Source: Chaetorhynchus papuensis (taxonomy: Eukaryota > Chordata > Aves > Passeriformes > Rhipiduridae). From it: 64,000 nucleotides of DNA. Shown piece by piece: positions 53,001 through 62,447 of the stretch. A program made the position numbers and the translations under genes. The notes below the pieces were generated by a model. That model was not told where the DNA came from, searched no databases, and saw only the letters and a list, made by a program, of their open reading frames with translations. How positions within the stretch are numbered: the first letter of the stretch is position 1; every line of letters starts with the position of its first letter. Where the stretch lies: the NCBI GenBank assembly GCA_013396525.1, contig VWYX01000910.1, forward strand, positions 1 to 64,000, in the 5' to 3' direction.

Positions 53001-53404
53001 AAGGCACGAATTATATGGTGCATCTGTTCTTATGGTGGTGTGTTCATTGGGAATTCTTTTGTGGGAACTGACATCTTGCCTGAACCAAAAAACCCCAAAC
53101 AACCTGTAAGCCAGGGTTGCTTATGAAAGTTTTTAATCTCCTGTTGAGCACTTGTTGTAGGGATACTTCTAATATATGTCACGATAGCAAAAGTAACAAC
53201 TCTTTCAGAAAGACTGAAAGCATTCACCACCAACCTCTTATAAGGATTTTGCAATAAATGGTTTTTTATATGCACAATTGGCAGCAGTGCTAATAACTTT
53301 TCTAATTTCCTGATTGTTTCTAGGAGCTGGAACCACAAGTTGGAGAGCAGTTGCTGCAGCTTTGGGACCATATTCCTTTGGAAGGAAAAAGCTCAACTGA
53401 TTAA
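24731..53404 (+). CDS. YTHDC2: YTHDC2, 3'-5' RNA helicase and m6A reader, 29 exons
   Basis: Exons: 24731-24911, 25161-25251, 26751-26947, 28655-28854, 29512-29678, 32482-32584, 33773-33929, 35759-35866, 36964-37112, 37501-37636, 38043-38169, 38432-38497, 39441-39619, 39794-39890, 39966-40053, 40143-40223, 41173-41255, 42202-42307, 42444-42563, 42923-43195, 43630-43756, 44748-44953, 45375-45570, 46696-46805, 48110-48393, 48792-48969, 49882-50082, 51945-52127, 53324-53404. They total 4275 bases, 1424 codons plus TAA, in phase throughout and close to the human length of about 1430. Domain order: Gly-rich N-terminus; R3H-like region (exons 2-3); DEAH helicase with Walker A GETGSGKTT (214-222), DEVH (314-317) and QRKGRAGR (733-740); ankyrin repeats inserted in the helicase core (exons 11-12, about 497-561); winged-helix/ratchet and OB-like parts (exons 19-23); YTH domain (exons 27-28) with cage Trp1305 and Trp1354. 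In mammals it partners MEIOC, controls meiotic entry and binds m6A RNA. All catalytic motifs are intact. Confidence 0.98.
25660..25990 (+). mobile_element. CR1 LINE fragment, sense, in YTHDC2 intron 2
   Basis: Typical CR1 segments follow in order: a 'gcactgggagtgttgtgtct' type stretch, 'ggatggagcacctcctctat', then 'ggactgttcagccaggagaa' and 'tcaacagtgtatatacatac'. The sequence after about 25990 no longer resembles CR1. Dead copy. Confidence 0.8.
28476..28524 (+). repeat. 49-bp intronic repeat, copy 1 (YTHDC2 intron 3)
   Basis: Differs at only two positions from 34220-34268 in intron 7. Similarity stops abruptly on both sides of each copy. Not part of any element I recognise. Confidence 0.85.
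31079..32095 (+). mobile_element. Solo ERVL-type LTR in YTHDC2 intron 5
   Basis: A GC-rich block of about 1 kb sits in an AT-rich intron. It has the structure of a well-known songbird LTR: a start near TTGGGTTTGTGTGGCAAGG, repeated 'ctgcagccc' and 'tggagca' units in the middle, a CATTATCCTACT segment, and an end near GGTCAACCTACCA. It lies in the same orientation as YTHDC2. The frame at 31091-31546 is LTR sequence, not a gene. GTGTA occurs close to both ends but one base off the expected borders, so I do not claim a target-site duplication. No internal retroviral sequence is present. Confidence 0.8.
34220..34268 (+). repeat. 49-bp intronic repeat, copy 2 (YTHDC2 intron 7)
   Basis: Partner of 28476-28524, 47 of 49 bases identical, same orientation, about 5.7 kb apart. 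Confidence 0.85.
37348..37381. repeat. Short tandem duplication in YTHDC2 intron 9
   Basis: ACAATAAATGCTTTAA occurs twice in direct succession, separated by two bases. Each copy carries an AATAAA hexamer about 120-150 bases before exon 10. Confidence 0.8.
38005..38034 (+). repeat. (TTTA)n microsatellite abutting the exon 11 acceptor of YTHDC2
   Basis: About seven TTTA units run directly into TTTACTTCTCAG, the splice acceptor before exon 11 (38043). The simple repeat therefore supplies most of the sequence where a polypyrimidine tract and branch site would be expected. Confidence 0.9.
42005..42055. other. Assembly gap (51 N) in YTHDC2 intron 17
   Basis: A run of 51 undetermined bases. No coding sequence is lost: exons 17 and 18 join in phase. 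Confidence 0.99.
46980..47560. other. GC-richer block in YTHDC2 intron 24, possible old insertion
   Basis: This part of intron 24 is clearly richer in GC than the surrounding intron and begins with TTTATTTCATGAG (AATAAA on the minus strand), which would suit an antisense LTR. No terminal repeats or target-site duplication were found and no coding domain is recognisable. An old transposon fragment is the likeliest explanation. Confidence 0.3.
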
Positions 53405-54343
53405 GCATGACAGATAATGTGATAGAGGTAGTTACCATTTCCTGTATTGCTTTCTGGTTTTATGGTAGAGGAAGAGATATCGACACTGTATCATTACAGT
53501 ACTATCATTTGTAGCTTGTGGAAGAGCAGATAGACAGAGGACTAAGTATTTTCTTCCTTTTGATTTTTTCTAGCTGACATTATTGAAACATCAGCTCTAA
53601 CCACTAGAACCAGCAGCATGTCTACAATACCAAGATGAGGAAGAAGGTGGCGCAGCCAACTAACTCCTGAAGCTGTTAATCATAATGTGCAGCTAGCAGT
53701 GGAAAAAAAAGAGAGAATTATGTTTGTTTCAGTGTTTCCTTGTTGTAAAAAATGTCAATAAGGTTATACACCAATCTTTTTTTGACTGAATTATTTTTTC
53801 TACGGTAGGGTGCAGGTATTTAAAAGTGTGGTAAAGTTCAAAACTAAGTTTAAAGCAATGCACCACATGTAAGTTCTTTGTGGGTTTAAAATAGCACAGC
53901 AGACAGTTTACATTTAAAGCGTTCTCAATCCAGTAAATGTATGAAAGAAACCAGTTTAATGTTAATTAATCATTCTTGCAGTTTGAGTAAAATAAATAAA
54001 TAGAGAATAGATGTCTCCAGATATGTTGGGAGACTGCCTAAGTGTTTGGTGAACTTCTGTATGCACTGTACAAGAGAGAAGAATACATTCATACAAACAA
54101 TTAGACAGCTGGAGAATGCTAATTTTTGAATTTTAATTTAAATACAGGAGGGAAAGAGTGTGAAACTTCAGAGTGTGGATTGGTCCAGTGGTGTTTCCAG
54201 TTTCAATCTTTTTTTGCCCTTAAAAATACTCACACTTTGAAAAGGTGAAACAGTCTTTGAGAGGCCTGTGGCCAAATGCTATTCTAGTAGTTCATTAACT
54301 TGAGCATTGTTATAAGATTTCTACTTGTTTTATAAAAAATAAA
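53405..54343 (+). other. YTHDC2: YTHDC2 3' untranslated region with candidate poly(A) signals
   Basis: After the TAA at 53402-53404 there is no coding sequence. Canonical AATAAA hexamers lie at 53991-54000 (overlapping AATAAATAAA) and 54338-54343, and a weaker AATAAG at about 53757. A phase-neutral GT near 53429 and an AG near 53574 suggest the 3' untranslated region may itself be spliced, which I cannot confirm. Confidence 0.5.
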
Positions 54344-55264
54344 AAATAATTACCGGTACAACTTCCTTCATCTTTCAATGTAGTCTTCAATTTTTCTTTC
54401 TCTACCCTGTCTTTCAAGTTCTTTTCTTTCTTCTGTAGTACTGTAGTTTTGGTTTATTGGGCTTTTCCTTAGTCATTAATTAACTGTACTGTAAGGCTGT
54501 TACCAATTCGATCTGGTCACTATCAGCAATAATGTGCTCATTCTTATATTAAACTGAGAGCTTTTTCTGCTTCTGAGCTTCTACTTAGTTTCTCATGTCT
54601 TGTCAGGATGCTGTCGCAGTTCAGACTATCCCAGGTATTCAATAACTCTGGCACATCATCATTAGAAACTTAAGTTAGGCCTAAAACAGGCTACTGCAGG
54701 ACCTGGTGCAGTCATTAAAAAGGTTTCCAAGGATATGGATGGCTGTGAAAGAGAAGGAGACAAAAAAGGTATCCAGAGATTTTTTTAAAAAAGGAGACTT
54801 TAGGCATTAAAAAAAGATAAATCTTTAGGCATTAAAAAAAAAAAAAATTAAAAAATGTATACATGTTTTCAAATTGAATCCAAAACTAAAGACTCATTTG
54901 AACCAAGTTGTGTTCTTTAAAATCTATCTCTGTCTCTTTTTTTTTTTCATGGGAGACATTTATTACTAGTTTAGCACTCTATTTAATTTATGTGAAAATA
55001 GTCAAGATAACCTACAAGAACCCTGCACTTGGACAACAGTCAAATTTTTGTCATGTTACTACTTCTCTCTGCCAATCAAGATGCAATTATTTTGTAAACA
55101 GACCTCCCCAAGAAAAGCTGTGCACAGCAGGTTCTGCTCAAATCCATGTTCTGGCTGAGACAGCAGACGGAAAGTCAAAGTTGGTTTTTAGCTGCACTGC
55201 AACCATTCTCTCTCAAATCAGTTGTAGGAAAACTGTCTCTCTCAGTGGGAATGTGTTCTGTCAG
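54344..55264. other. Intergenic, no gene recognised
   Basis: AT-rich sequence downstream of YTHDC2. A CTTTAGGCATTAAAAAAA motif is duplicated in tandem (about 54798 and 54821), the second copy followed by a longer A run. Nothing else seen. Confidence 0.4.
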
Positions 55265-55345
55265 TTTTTTATAGAATCATGGATGGAGTTGTTGAGGTTG
55301 GAAAAGACTTTAAAGTTCATTGATTCCAACTCTTAGCCTAACACT
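55265..55345 (-). mobile_element. Short CR1 3'-end fragment, antisense
   Basis: ATAGAATCATGGATGGAGTT, then GAGGTTGGAAAAGACTTTAA and CCAACTCTTAGCCTAACACT, match the 3' terminus of an avian CR1 read in reverse. Heavily 5'-truncated. Confidence 0.8.
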
Positions 55346-57820
55346 GTCAAGTGTGACAAAATAGCCACTTTTTCTTAATCATTAAATGAGAGTTGTTGAG
55401 AATGATGAAAATGAAAAATGGGCAATATCTAATGAGAATGAAAAATGAACAAAAGACCTACCAGATCAAGAAAAGAAAAATAACAGATTTACTTAGTAGA
55501 AAATGCCAACATAGCAGACTGAAAAACAGAAAATAATTAATTGTGTGTGTACTAAATGTCTGTAGGAAAATAAAAAACTAGCCTAGTGAGGTACCTGACA
55601 TGCTATTCTGCTGTCAAATGTTCAATAAGTACTAAATATATAAAATTTTAATTAGTTTTTAGCATAAGTAAGATTTGGGAAGATATTTGTGATTAATTTA
55701 TTGAAAAAAATAAACAGGAAATCAAACCCATTTTCTGATACTTATCATAAGAAATATTTCTGCATTTTCTGCACAAATGATGATATATTGCTTCTCTACT
55801 GCTCTAGTTTTTCCAGGACCATTCGTAACTTCTTCATTGTTTTGTTTTATTTCACGCTTGAACTATGTTTAATGTGAGCCATAGAGAAGACATGATGGTT
55901 GTGCATTTTGTGGAATTATTGGGAGTTTTGTTTTTCAACTGTAGAATGTTCCCATCAATGTTGAAAGCTCAGAAAGGGTCAGCCTTTCTCTGTTGCCAGA
56001 CTTTTGGCATGGATGTATTCACAAAATAGACAGTTTCTAGTATACAAGCCTTTCTTTGCAGGTGAAGAAAATGACTAGTACATGATGAAGGGAAATGACA
56101 GTATCTGCTTTGAGGACTTTTGATTTGCCCTCTTACCACATTTCTTCTGAAGACTCATACGCCTTGACCTCCATCACTTGTTTTGCCACTTCCCTGGTAA
56201 TGCAGTCACTTTGGGCCTTTGATGAGTATTCAGTATGACACCAGCTCTCCCCTTGTCATCTCAGAGCAGAAGCAGTTTGGCAATCCGAAGATTTCCTCTT
56301 TTTAAAAGGGAAGTTGAATGATGATCCGTATCATTAGGAAAAACCACAAAATGACATCTGCAGAGCAGTAATTAAGAAAAGCCATGATAGGTATTGGGAT
56401 AAAGGGAAGCTGTTTCTGACTTGCATGTCAGAAGCCTTCTCATTTCCTGAATTGGGATGGGAGAGAAACAGCAGCTTATTATATGGAGGAAGTTTTTGAC
56501 ATTTATTTTGAAAGTGGCTGTGCTGTTACTATCATTGTATGAAGATTACTATGATTTGTCTCCATGTCTTCCTTACCTCGGGTAGCTTGGCATTTTTTAT
56601 CTGGATCTGACAGCAGGAATATGGTGAAGAGGATCTTCCTTGCTGCTGAAACAGTGATCATGTGTGGTAACTCTTTTCCCTATGATTTTGCTGCATCAGC
56701 TGTACTATTGAAGTTGGAAGAAGAAATTGATATACTTTTTACAAACATTGCTTTTTACACTTCAAGATACTGAGCATACATTGAACATGTAGTTTGGTTG
56801 TGAAAAACTGAGGTGGTAGTCTTGTCCTCTCTGACTGCAACCCTTTGTTCCCACATGATCAAAGTGGTCATTGCTGTTCATTAACATGGCATTTGGAGGA
56901 ATCCTGATTACAAGGACCCTAAGAGGTAAACTTCTTTGAAGGAGTAGAAGCTGGAATGCATCTTTTTCTCCCTAGATTGAAACTGACTGAAGGGAGGGAA
57001 AAAATCTGTACTAAAGTGTTTTGCTTCTGAGTGTTCCCATTGGACAAAGTACTCTTACTTGGCAGAAACTGGATTTTGTGGACTTGGTGCCTTTCTCTAT
57101 CTTTCAGCTTTTTTTTTTTTTTTTGTCTTCATGCTGTCAAATAATGAATGAAGTATTGTGTAATGAAACAATAGATAAAAGTGTTTGTATTGGTCTTGCC
57201 TGAAGTGGCTCTGCAGTTGTTCTCCAGTCTCCTGGAGCATTCTGGGCCCCACAGGCCACTGGGATGTATTGGTAGAACAAAACAGTATCTGAATTTGGAA
57301 GATCTTAGGGACCTCTTTGCTTTAATTTCAGATGAGGATAAGTACAGCATGGAGCTAAGATCCAGATCCAAGCTGGAGAGATGCTGAGTTCCACAGTGGT
57401 TCCTGCTTGGTGTGTTTGTTAAAGCAGATGTCTTTGTCTTTCCTTTACTTACCTGTAGTCTGTGAATCCTGCTGCAGCTGGGCTTTTGTACTCTGTTTGG
57501 CTGGATTGCAGGCAACTAGTACTAAATACAGAAGGGGTGAATCTGCCTGATGCACTGCTTCTAGAAGTGCTAAAATTAGAGAAAAAGATCAGCTGTCTAA
57601 TCTTTGGTGGTGATCCAAGGCCTAAATGAAGTATAATGGTGAGAAGTGGCCTATTGAGGCAGGCGAAACAAATAGACCTTCCTAGAGAAGTGTGGTGAAA
57701 GCTTAGAGAGTATCTGCTAGAAGTTCCTCAGGATTGAATCAGGTGCAGAAAAGGCTGCATATGCCAGATTCAACTGGGGAGTGATGTCAGGGAGCTAGTC
57801 CAAATAATTAGGTCCTGGTT
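55346..57820. other. Intergenic, no gene recognised
   Basis: AT-rich DNA with short frames on both strands and a poly(T) run near 57111-57124. No repeat family or RNA gene could be supported. Confidence 0.4.
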
Positions 57821-57844
57821 GTTACTTTTGAGGGTTATTTTGTG

Positions 57845-58320
57845 TGATAGAGCTCCTGTTCTTGATGTGGGTCTCTTGGGATGCACGGCAGCCTACCAGG
57901 CTGTTGGTTTTCAGCACACGAGAAGGCTCTGTCTGGGAGATGACACTCAGATCCTTCTCATTCTTCTCAGGGCCTGGTAGAGGCATGCTGCTGATGTTCT
58001 CTTCCATGTGGGGCAATGACAGTGCTGGGTCCTGGTTGCCCAGGGAAGCTGCCACAGGCAGGCTGTGTGCCTCATCCTGCATGACTACTGACTGCTGGCT
58101 GGGCCTCTGGATCCCAGCAGAGACCACATGGGAGACTCGTACAGGAATACGAGGAATACATCACAGGATGAGGTGCAGTGCAGTGCAGTCCCCAAGCTCT
58201 GAGAGCTTAGGGCTGTGCCCTGCTCACCACTCTTGCTTCAACAGTTGGGGTTCACCTTCTCCTCCATTGGAATCTCTGTGGTCCTCTCCTGCAGGACTGG
58301 TCCAGGAGATTCCCAAAAAT
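57845..58320 (-). pseudogene. Copy A: broken, truncated copy of the 763-codon repeat-protein gene
   Basis: The minus strand from about 58320 to 57850 is closely similar to the N-terminal part of copy B (about 61270-61080 plus one internal repeat). Where copy B has TGT-TGG, copy A has TGT-TGA (58238-58240), a nonsense codon. Downstream of it the repeat frame is open again (58127-57822) and carries the same signature (IQRPSQQS, AHSLPVAAS, PGPEKNEKD). Similarity ends near 57850, where copy B goes on for about 370 more codons. The copy is thus interrupted and lacks the acidic middle and basic C-terminus. It could still be spliced around the stop, but I consider a pseudogene likelier. Confidence 0.65.
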
Positions 58321-58485
58321 GACTGGAGGAAAACTTCTTGAGACAGAGCTTCCATTAGTGTATCCATGGTGAAACCACCCCCTTGTGAATCCCCCCTTAA
58401 GGGGAAGCATCCAAGACTCGTAAATGCTCGTGATCAAAAGGAACAACAAAAGTCATAGGGTTTGCAAAAACTCACTAAGTTTTAT

Positions 58486-59060
58486 TCGTAATTTACACTT
58501 GGCATGGAAATTGCTGTGTTAGTTCCAAGCCTACCCTAAATACACATGGCAGAGGGTTTGGGAGAAAGGGGTAGGGTGAAAAAGAAGGGAGAAAAGAAGA
58601 GATGAATTAAAGAGAGGGAGGGAGAAGAAAGAAAAAGAAAAAAAGGGAGGGGAAAAGAGACCAGCAGTCCTGCTTCCAGCATAAATCCAGATGATGGGAT
58701 ATCATTTCTGATATCAGCCTTGATCCAGCTGATGGGATGTTAGTCCTTATTTCAGCACCCATTCCACTGGTCAGTCTGGATGACTGATCATCTCTGATCA
58801 GTCCTGGTCCAGTGGGGATCTAGATGATGGGATGACAGTCCTGCTTTCAGTGTCCATCCAGCTGATGGAATGTCAGTCCTGGTTCCATCATTGATGCAGA
58901 TGGTGGGATGTCCATAGTCCTGGGAGCACTGCCCAGGCTTGAGGAGGGTCCTTTTTATGGATGTGTTTCCCTGACCTGAAGACAGGTGTCTTGCTTCCTA
59001 TGCCAATAAGCTGTCATGCACAGTCCTTTCTTTGAGACGTTTCTGGAAATGGGTCAGAGG
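58486..59060 (-). repeat. Tandem-duplicated spacer, copy 1
   Basis: Its left part (58496-58600) matches 61690-61800 and its right part (about 58858-59060) matches about 61875-62077, the latter nearly base for base. It includes a polypurine tract (58558-58668) that has a counterpart in the other copy. The spacer lies between copies A and B, as its partner lies between B and C. Confidence 0.8.
58680..58930. repeat. Degenerate minisatellite with a 'ccagctgatgggatgt' core
   Basis: The core recurs about five or six times at irregular 35-55 base spacing, with words such as TCAGTCCTG and TTTCAG between. The duplicated spacer at 61860-61935 keeps only about two units, so copy number differs between the paralogous spacers. 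Confidence 0.7.
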
Positions 59061-59451
59061 CTTTGTGGCTCTTGCATGGTCTTGACTCTGCCCTACAGTC
59101 CATGCTCACTTCTTGGCTTCATTCCTGCTCTTCTGCCACACTGCTCTGTGTTTACCTCCGGGGACTAGAACAAGGATGTTTGTCCCAGAGAAGTGGTGTC
59201 CTACCTCCACTCGGCCCCCTTCTCCAACTTGTTCTTTCTCATGTTCGGTTATTACCAGCAGTGCTGGGTTCCTCCCAACACAGCTCTCACATGTTTTTAC
59301 CAAGATTTACCAAGAGTCCTTGGCTGACCCTACAGCCATCCAGCTATCGATGTTTCAGACAAGTACACTGGCCTCTTATCTTCTGGGATTCTCCACCTGC
59401 TGAGGGCCAGCCAGCATCTCCAGGGCCTGGCCTGGTGCTGGCAGTGGGGCA
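59061..59451. other. 3' flank of copy B
   Basis: Non-coding sequence between the spacer and the stop codon of copy B. Its paralogous counterpart next to copy C is hidden by the assembly gap. Confidence 0.5.
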
Positions 59452-61743
59452 CTAATCCTCAGGCTGTCCCCCTGTGCAGGCACACAGACCCAGCCTGCTC
59501 AGAGCTCGGAGTGCCCGCCTGTAGCGGGAGGGACGTTGGCTGCGGACAGCCTGAGGCCCGCTCAGGCCATGGGCTTCTGGCCGCCTGGGCAAAGGGCTGA
59601 GTGGGGCAGCTACCTGGCTCTCTGCCCCTGTGACTGTCACCTGTTCTCCAAAGGCAGGAGAAGCTGCCATTGCCACCTCTTGTGCTTCCGGGGCAAGAGG
59701 TGCACAGTGCTCCTCTTCCTCGGGAGCTCTGGCCATGGCAACACCTGCTGGCTCCGAGCCTGTGGGACCAGCTGTGGCAGGAGTCATGCTGTGCAGGTCA
59801 GGGACTGCCTCTACTGCTGCTTCTGAGCCCAAACTGCTGAGAGAGCTGGGCACCTCCTGGGGAACAGTGTGAGGATTCCACTCGTTCATTGGGCCCAAGG
59901 AGTTGTCCCAGATTTTGTCCCCGATGGCATAATTTTCCCCTTGGGACAGCTCTTTGTCATTGCTGCCTTCCCCTTGCAAAAGCCTTTTCTCGTCATCCTT
60001 TTCTGCTTGGGACTGCTCTTCATCTGTGTAATGTTCCCTGTGAGGCAGGTCTTGGGGTCTCTTGTCTTCTGCTTGGGACATCTTGTTTTCACTGATTTTG
60101 TTCCCTTGGCACAGCTCTTGGGGTCTGTTATTTTCCGCCCCTTTCTCCTCCTTGGCCAGGGCCCCATGCTGGCTTGGGAAATTTGCTTCCAGCCAGTCCA
60201 GCACCCTCTGATGACTGGGGATTTTCTCCAGCTTCTGGAGATCTGGGCTGGCTTCCCTAAGCAGGGGCAGTCTGTGCTCTGTGCCAGCCAGCTGCCTCAT
60301 GTTCAGTTCCTTCAGGTGCTCCCTCTGGGACATGGTGCTCAGATACTCACCAGGCTTTCCCAACACTGGCAGAGATGTGCCAGTGAGGTTTTGCCTCATT
60401 TGGACACAGGATACTTCTGTGTCCTGCTCTGACACTTGCTTTTGGCACCAGGTCCCTGGAAGCCTTCCTAGGGGAGCTGACAGAGGCATGCTGTGTGCCT
60501 GGTCCTGCTGAGTTCTTGGCTTCTGGCTGGACCTCTGGATCCCAAGGGAAACCACACAGGAGACTCGTACAGGAATACGGCTCCTGTACTTGAAGTAGGT
60601 CTCCTGGGATATGCGGCGGCCCACCTGGCTGCGGGTCTTCAGTATGTGAGAAGGCTCTGTCTGGGAGATGACATCCCGATCCTTCTCATTCTTCTCAGGG
60701 CCTGGTAGAGGCGTGCTGCTGATGTTCTCCTCCATGTGGGGTAATGGCATTTCTGGGTCCTTCTTGTCCATGGGAGCTGCCACAGGCAGGCTGTGTGCCT
60801 TGTCCTGCATGGCTATTGACTGCTGGCTGGGCCTCTGGATCCCAGCAGAGACCACATGGGAGACTCGTACAGGAATACGGCTCCTGTTCTTGACATAGAT
60901 CTCCTGCGATGCTTGGCAGCCTACCAGGATGCTGGTCTTCAGCACCTGAGAAGGCCCTGTTTTGTCAAGCAATGGCAGTGCTGGGTCCTGGTTACCCAGG
61001 GAAGCTGCCACAGGCAGGCTGTGTGCCTGGTCCTGCACGGCTGCTGACTGCTGGCTGGGCCTCTGGATCCCAGTGGAGACCACATGGGAGACTCGTACAG
61101 GAATACGGCTCCTGTACACCGTGTATGTGTCATGGGATGAGCGGCGCTGTGCAGTCCCCAAACTCTGAGAGCTTATGGCTATGCCCTGCTCACCGCGGTT
61201 GCCCCAACAATTGGGGTTTGCCTTCTCCATTGGCATCTCCATCCTCCTCAGCTGCAGAGCTCTCCAGGGAGATGCTTCCTCACAAGAGAGCAGAGCAGCT
61301 GTGATGGGAGGAGATACATGCACGTCAGGGCATAGCCCTGTGGTGTCACAATGGCCTTGGTGCTGATGTGGCCCCACATACAATAGGCCCTTGGAACACA
61401 GCCCTGTCACAAAGGACCACATTCTGCACTCCTGGAACAGTGGAACCTCCAGGACTTGGCTGTGCCTGCAGGGGACCCCCCTTGGACTTCTAGACTGGCT
61501 CTGCTGTGCCCAGAGTCCCGCAAGGCTCTCACACAGTCGCACGTGATAGCCTGCTCTCCAGACTGGAGAGCCCTTGGCTTTGACGGCTGGGCTATTTGGA
61601 GCATGAGGTGGTGTCTGGATGAATGCAGCCAGAGGGCTGTGATCAGTGGCTCCATGTCCTGGTGGAGGTGAGGGACTAGGTTTTATTAGTACAAACTTGG
61701 CATGGAAATTGCTGTTAGTCACTAGCCTATCCTCAATACACAT
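59452..61743 (-). CDS. Copy B: unrecognised repeat-containing protein, up to 763 codons
   Basis: I do not recognise this protein. The frame is open for 2.3 kb. An internal repeat begins S-R-I-P-V-R-V-S-H/C-V-V-S and recurs three times, at about 61115, 60887 and 60589 on the plus-strand scale, with spacings of about 76 and 100 codons. It is followed by a hydrophilic Lys/Glu/Gln-rich stretch with imperfect short repeats (around K-R-P-Q-D/E-L and S-Q-A/G-E), a Ser/Ala/Glu-rich region and a basic C-terminus (R-Y-R-R-A-L-R-A-L). No signal peptide, membrane segment or catalytic motif is evident. The first ATG (61743) may not be used: copy A is not open there, and an acceptor-like TCTCCTCCCATCACAG lies near 61300, so ATGs at 61242, 61236 or 61230 or an upstream exon are alternatives. 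Spacing differences between repeats are whole codons, which favours a real coding history. Confidence 0.5.
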   Translation of the reverse strand: MCIEDRLVTNSNFHAKFVLIKPSPSPPPGHGATDHSPLAAFIQTPPHAPNSPAVKAKGSPVWRAGYHVRLCESLAGLWAQQSQSRSPRGVPCRHSQVLEVPLFQECRMWSFVTGLCSKGLLYVGPHQHQGHCDTTGLCPDVHVSPPITAALLSCEEASPWRALQLRRMEMPMEKANPNCWGNRGEQGIAISSQSLGTAQRRSSHDTYTVYRSRIPVRVSHVVSTGIQRPSQQSAAVQDQAHSLPVAASLGNQDPALPLLDKTGPSQVLKTSILVGCQASQEIYVKNRSRIPVRVSHVVSAGIQRPSQQSIAMQDKAHSLPVAAPMDKKDPEMPLPHMEENISSTPLPGPEKNEKDRDVISQTEPSHILKTRSQVGRRISQETYFKYRSRIPVRVSCVVSLGIQRSSQKPRTQQDQAHSMPLSAPLGRLPGTWCQKQVSEQDTEVSCVQMRQNLTGTSLPVLGKPGEYLSTMSQREHLKELNMRQLAGTEHRLPLLREASPDLQKLEKIPSHQRVLDWLEANFPSQHGALAKEEKGAENNRPQELCQGNKISENKMSQAEDKRPQDLPHREHYTDEEQSQAEKDDEKRLLQGEGSNDKELSQGENYAIGDKIWDNSLGPMNEWNPHTVPQEVPSSLSSLGSEAAVEAVPDLHSMTPATAGPTGSEPAGVAMARAPEEEEHCAPLAPEAQEVAMAASPAFGEQVTVTGAESQVAAPLSPLPRRPEAHGLSGPQAVRSQRPSRYRRALRALSRLGLCACTGGQPED

Positions 61744-62077
61744 GGCAGAGGGTTTGAGAGGAAATGGTAAGGTGAAAGGGAAAGCAAAAGAAGAAGTAGC
61801 TTGAAGAGGGGGAGAGAAGATGGAAAAAGGTAAACAGAGAAAAAGAGATCAGCACTCCTGATACCAGCTGTGATCCAGCTGATGGAATGTCAGTACTGGT
61901 TCCATCGTTGATGCAGATGGTGGGATGTCCATAGTCCTGGGAGCACTGCCCAGGCTTGAGGAGGGTCCTTTTTATGGATGTGTTTCCCTGACCTGAAGAC
62001 AGGTGTCTTGCTTCCTATGCCAATAAGCTGTCATGCACAGTCCTTTCTTTGAGACGTTTCTGGAAATGGGTCAGAGG
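61684..62077 (-). repeat. Tandem-duplicated spacer, copy 2
   Basis: Partner of 58486-59060. The last 200 bases before the gap match 58858-59060 at a constant offset of 3017. It overlaps the first codons of the longest copy B frame, another reason to doubt that N-terminus. Confidence 0.8.
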
Positions 62078-62447
62078 NNNNNNNNNNNNNNNNNNNNNNN
62101 NNNNNNNNNNNNNNNNNNNNNNNNNNNNNNNNNNNNNNNNNNNNNNNNNNNNNNNNNNNNNNNNNNNNNNNNNNNNNNNNNNNNNNNNNNNNNNNNNNNN
62201 NNNNNNNNNNNNNNNNNNNNNNNNNNNNNNNNNNNNNNNNNNNNNNNNNNNNNNNNNNNNNNNNNNNNNNNNNNNNNNNNNNNNNNNNNNNNNNNNNNNN
62301 NNNNNNNNNNNNNNNNNNNNNNNNNNNNNNNNNNNNNNNNNNNNNNNNNNNNNNNNNNNNNNNNNNNNNNNNNNNNNNNNNNNNNNNNNNNNNNNNNNNN
62401 NNNNNNNNNNNNNNNNNNNNNNNNNNNNNNNNNNNNNNNNNNNNNNN
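62078..62447. other. Assembly gap (370 N) inside the tandem array
   Basis: Undetermined bases. The paralogous segment in the other unit (59061-59447) is 387 bases, so the gap estimate is close to the expected length. Reading frames that run through the N stretch are artefacts. Confidence 0.99.

Noticed and set aside
59869..60432. Plus-strand 187-codon frame opposite copy B
   Set aside because: Antisense shadow of the Lys/Glu/Gln-rich region; its hydrophobic look comes from reading those codons in reverse complement.
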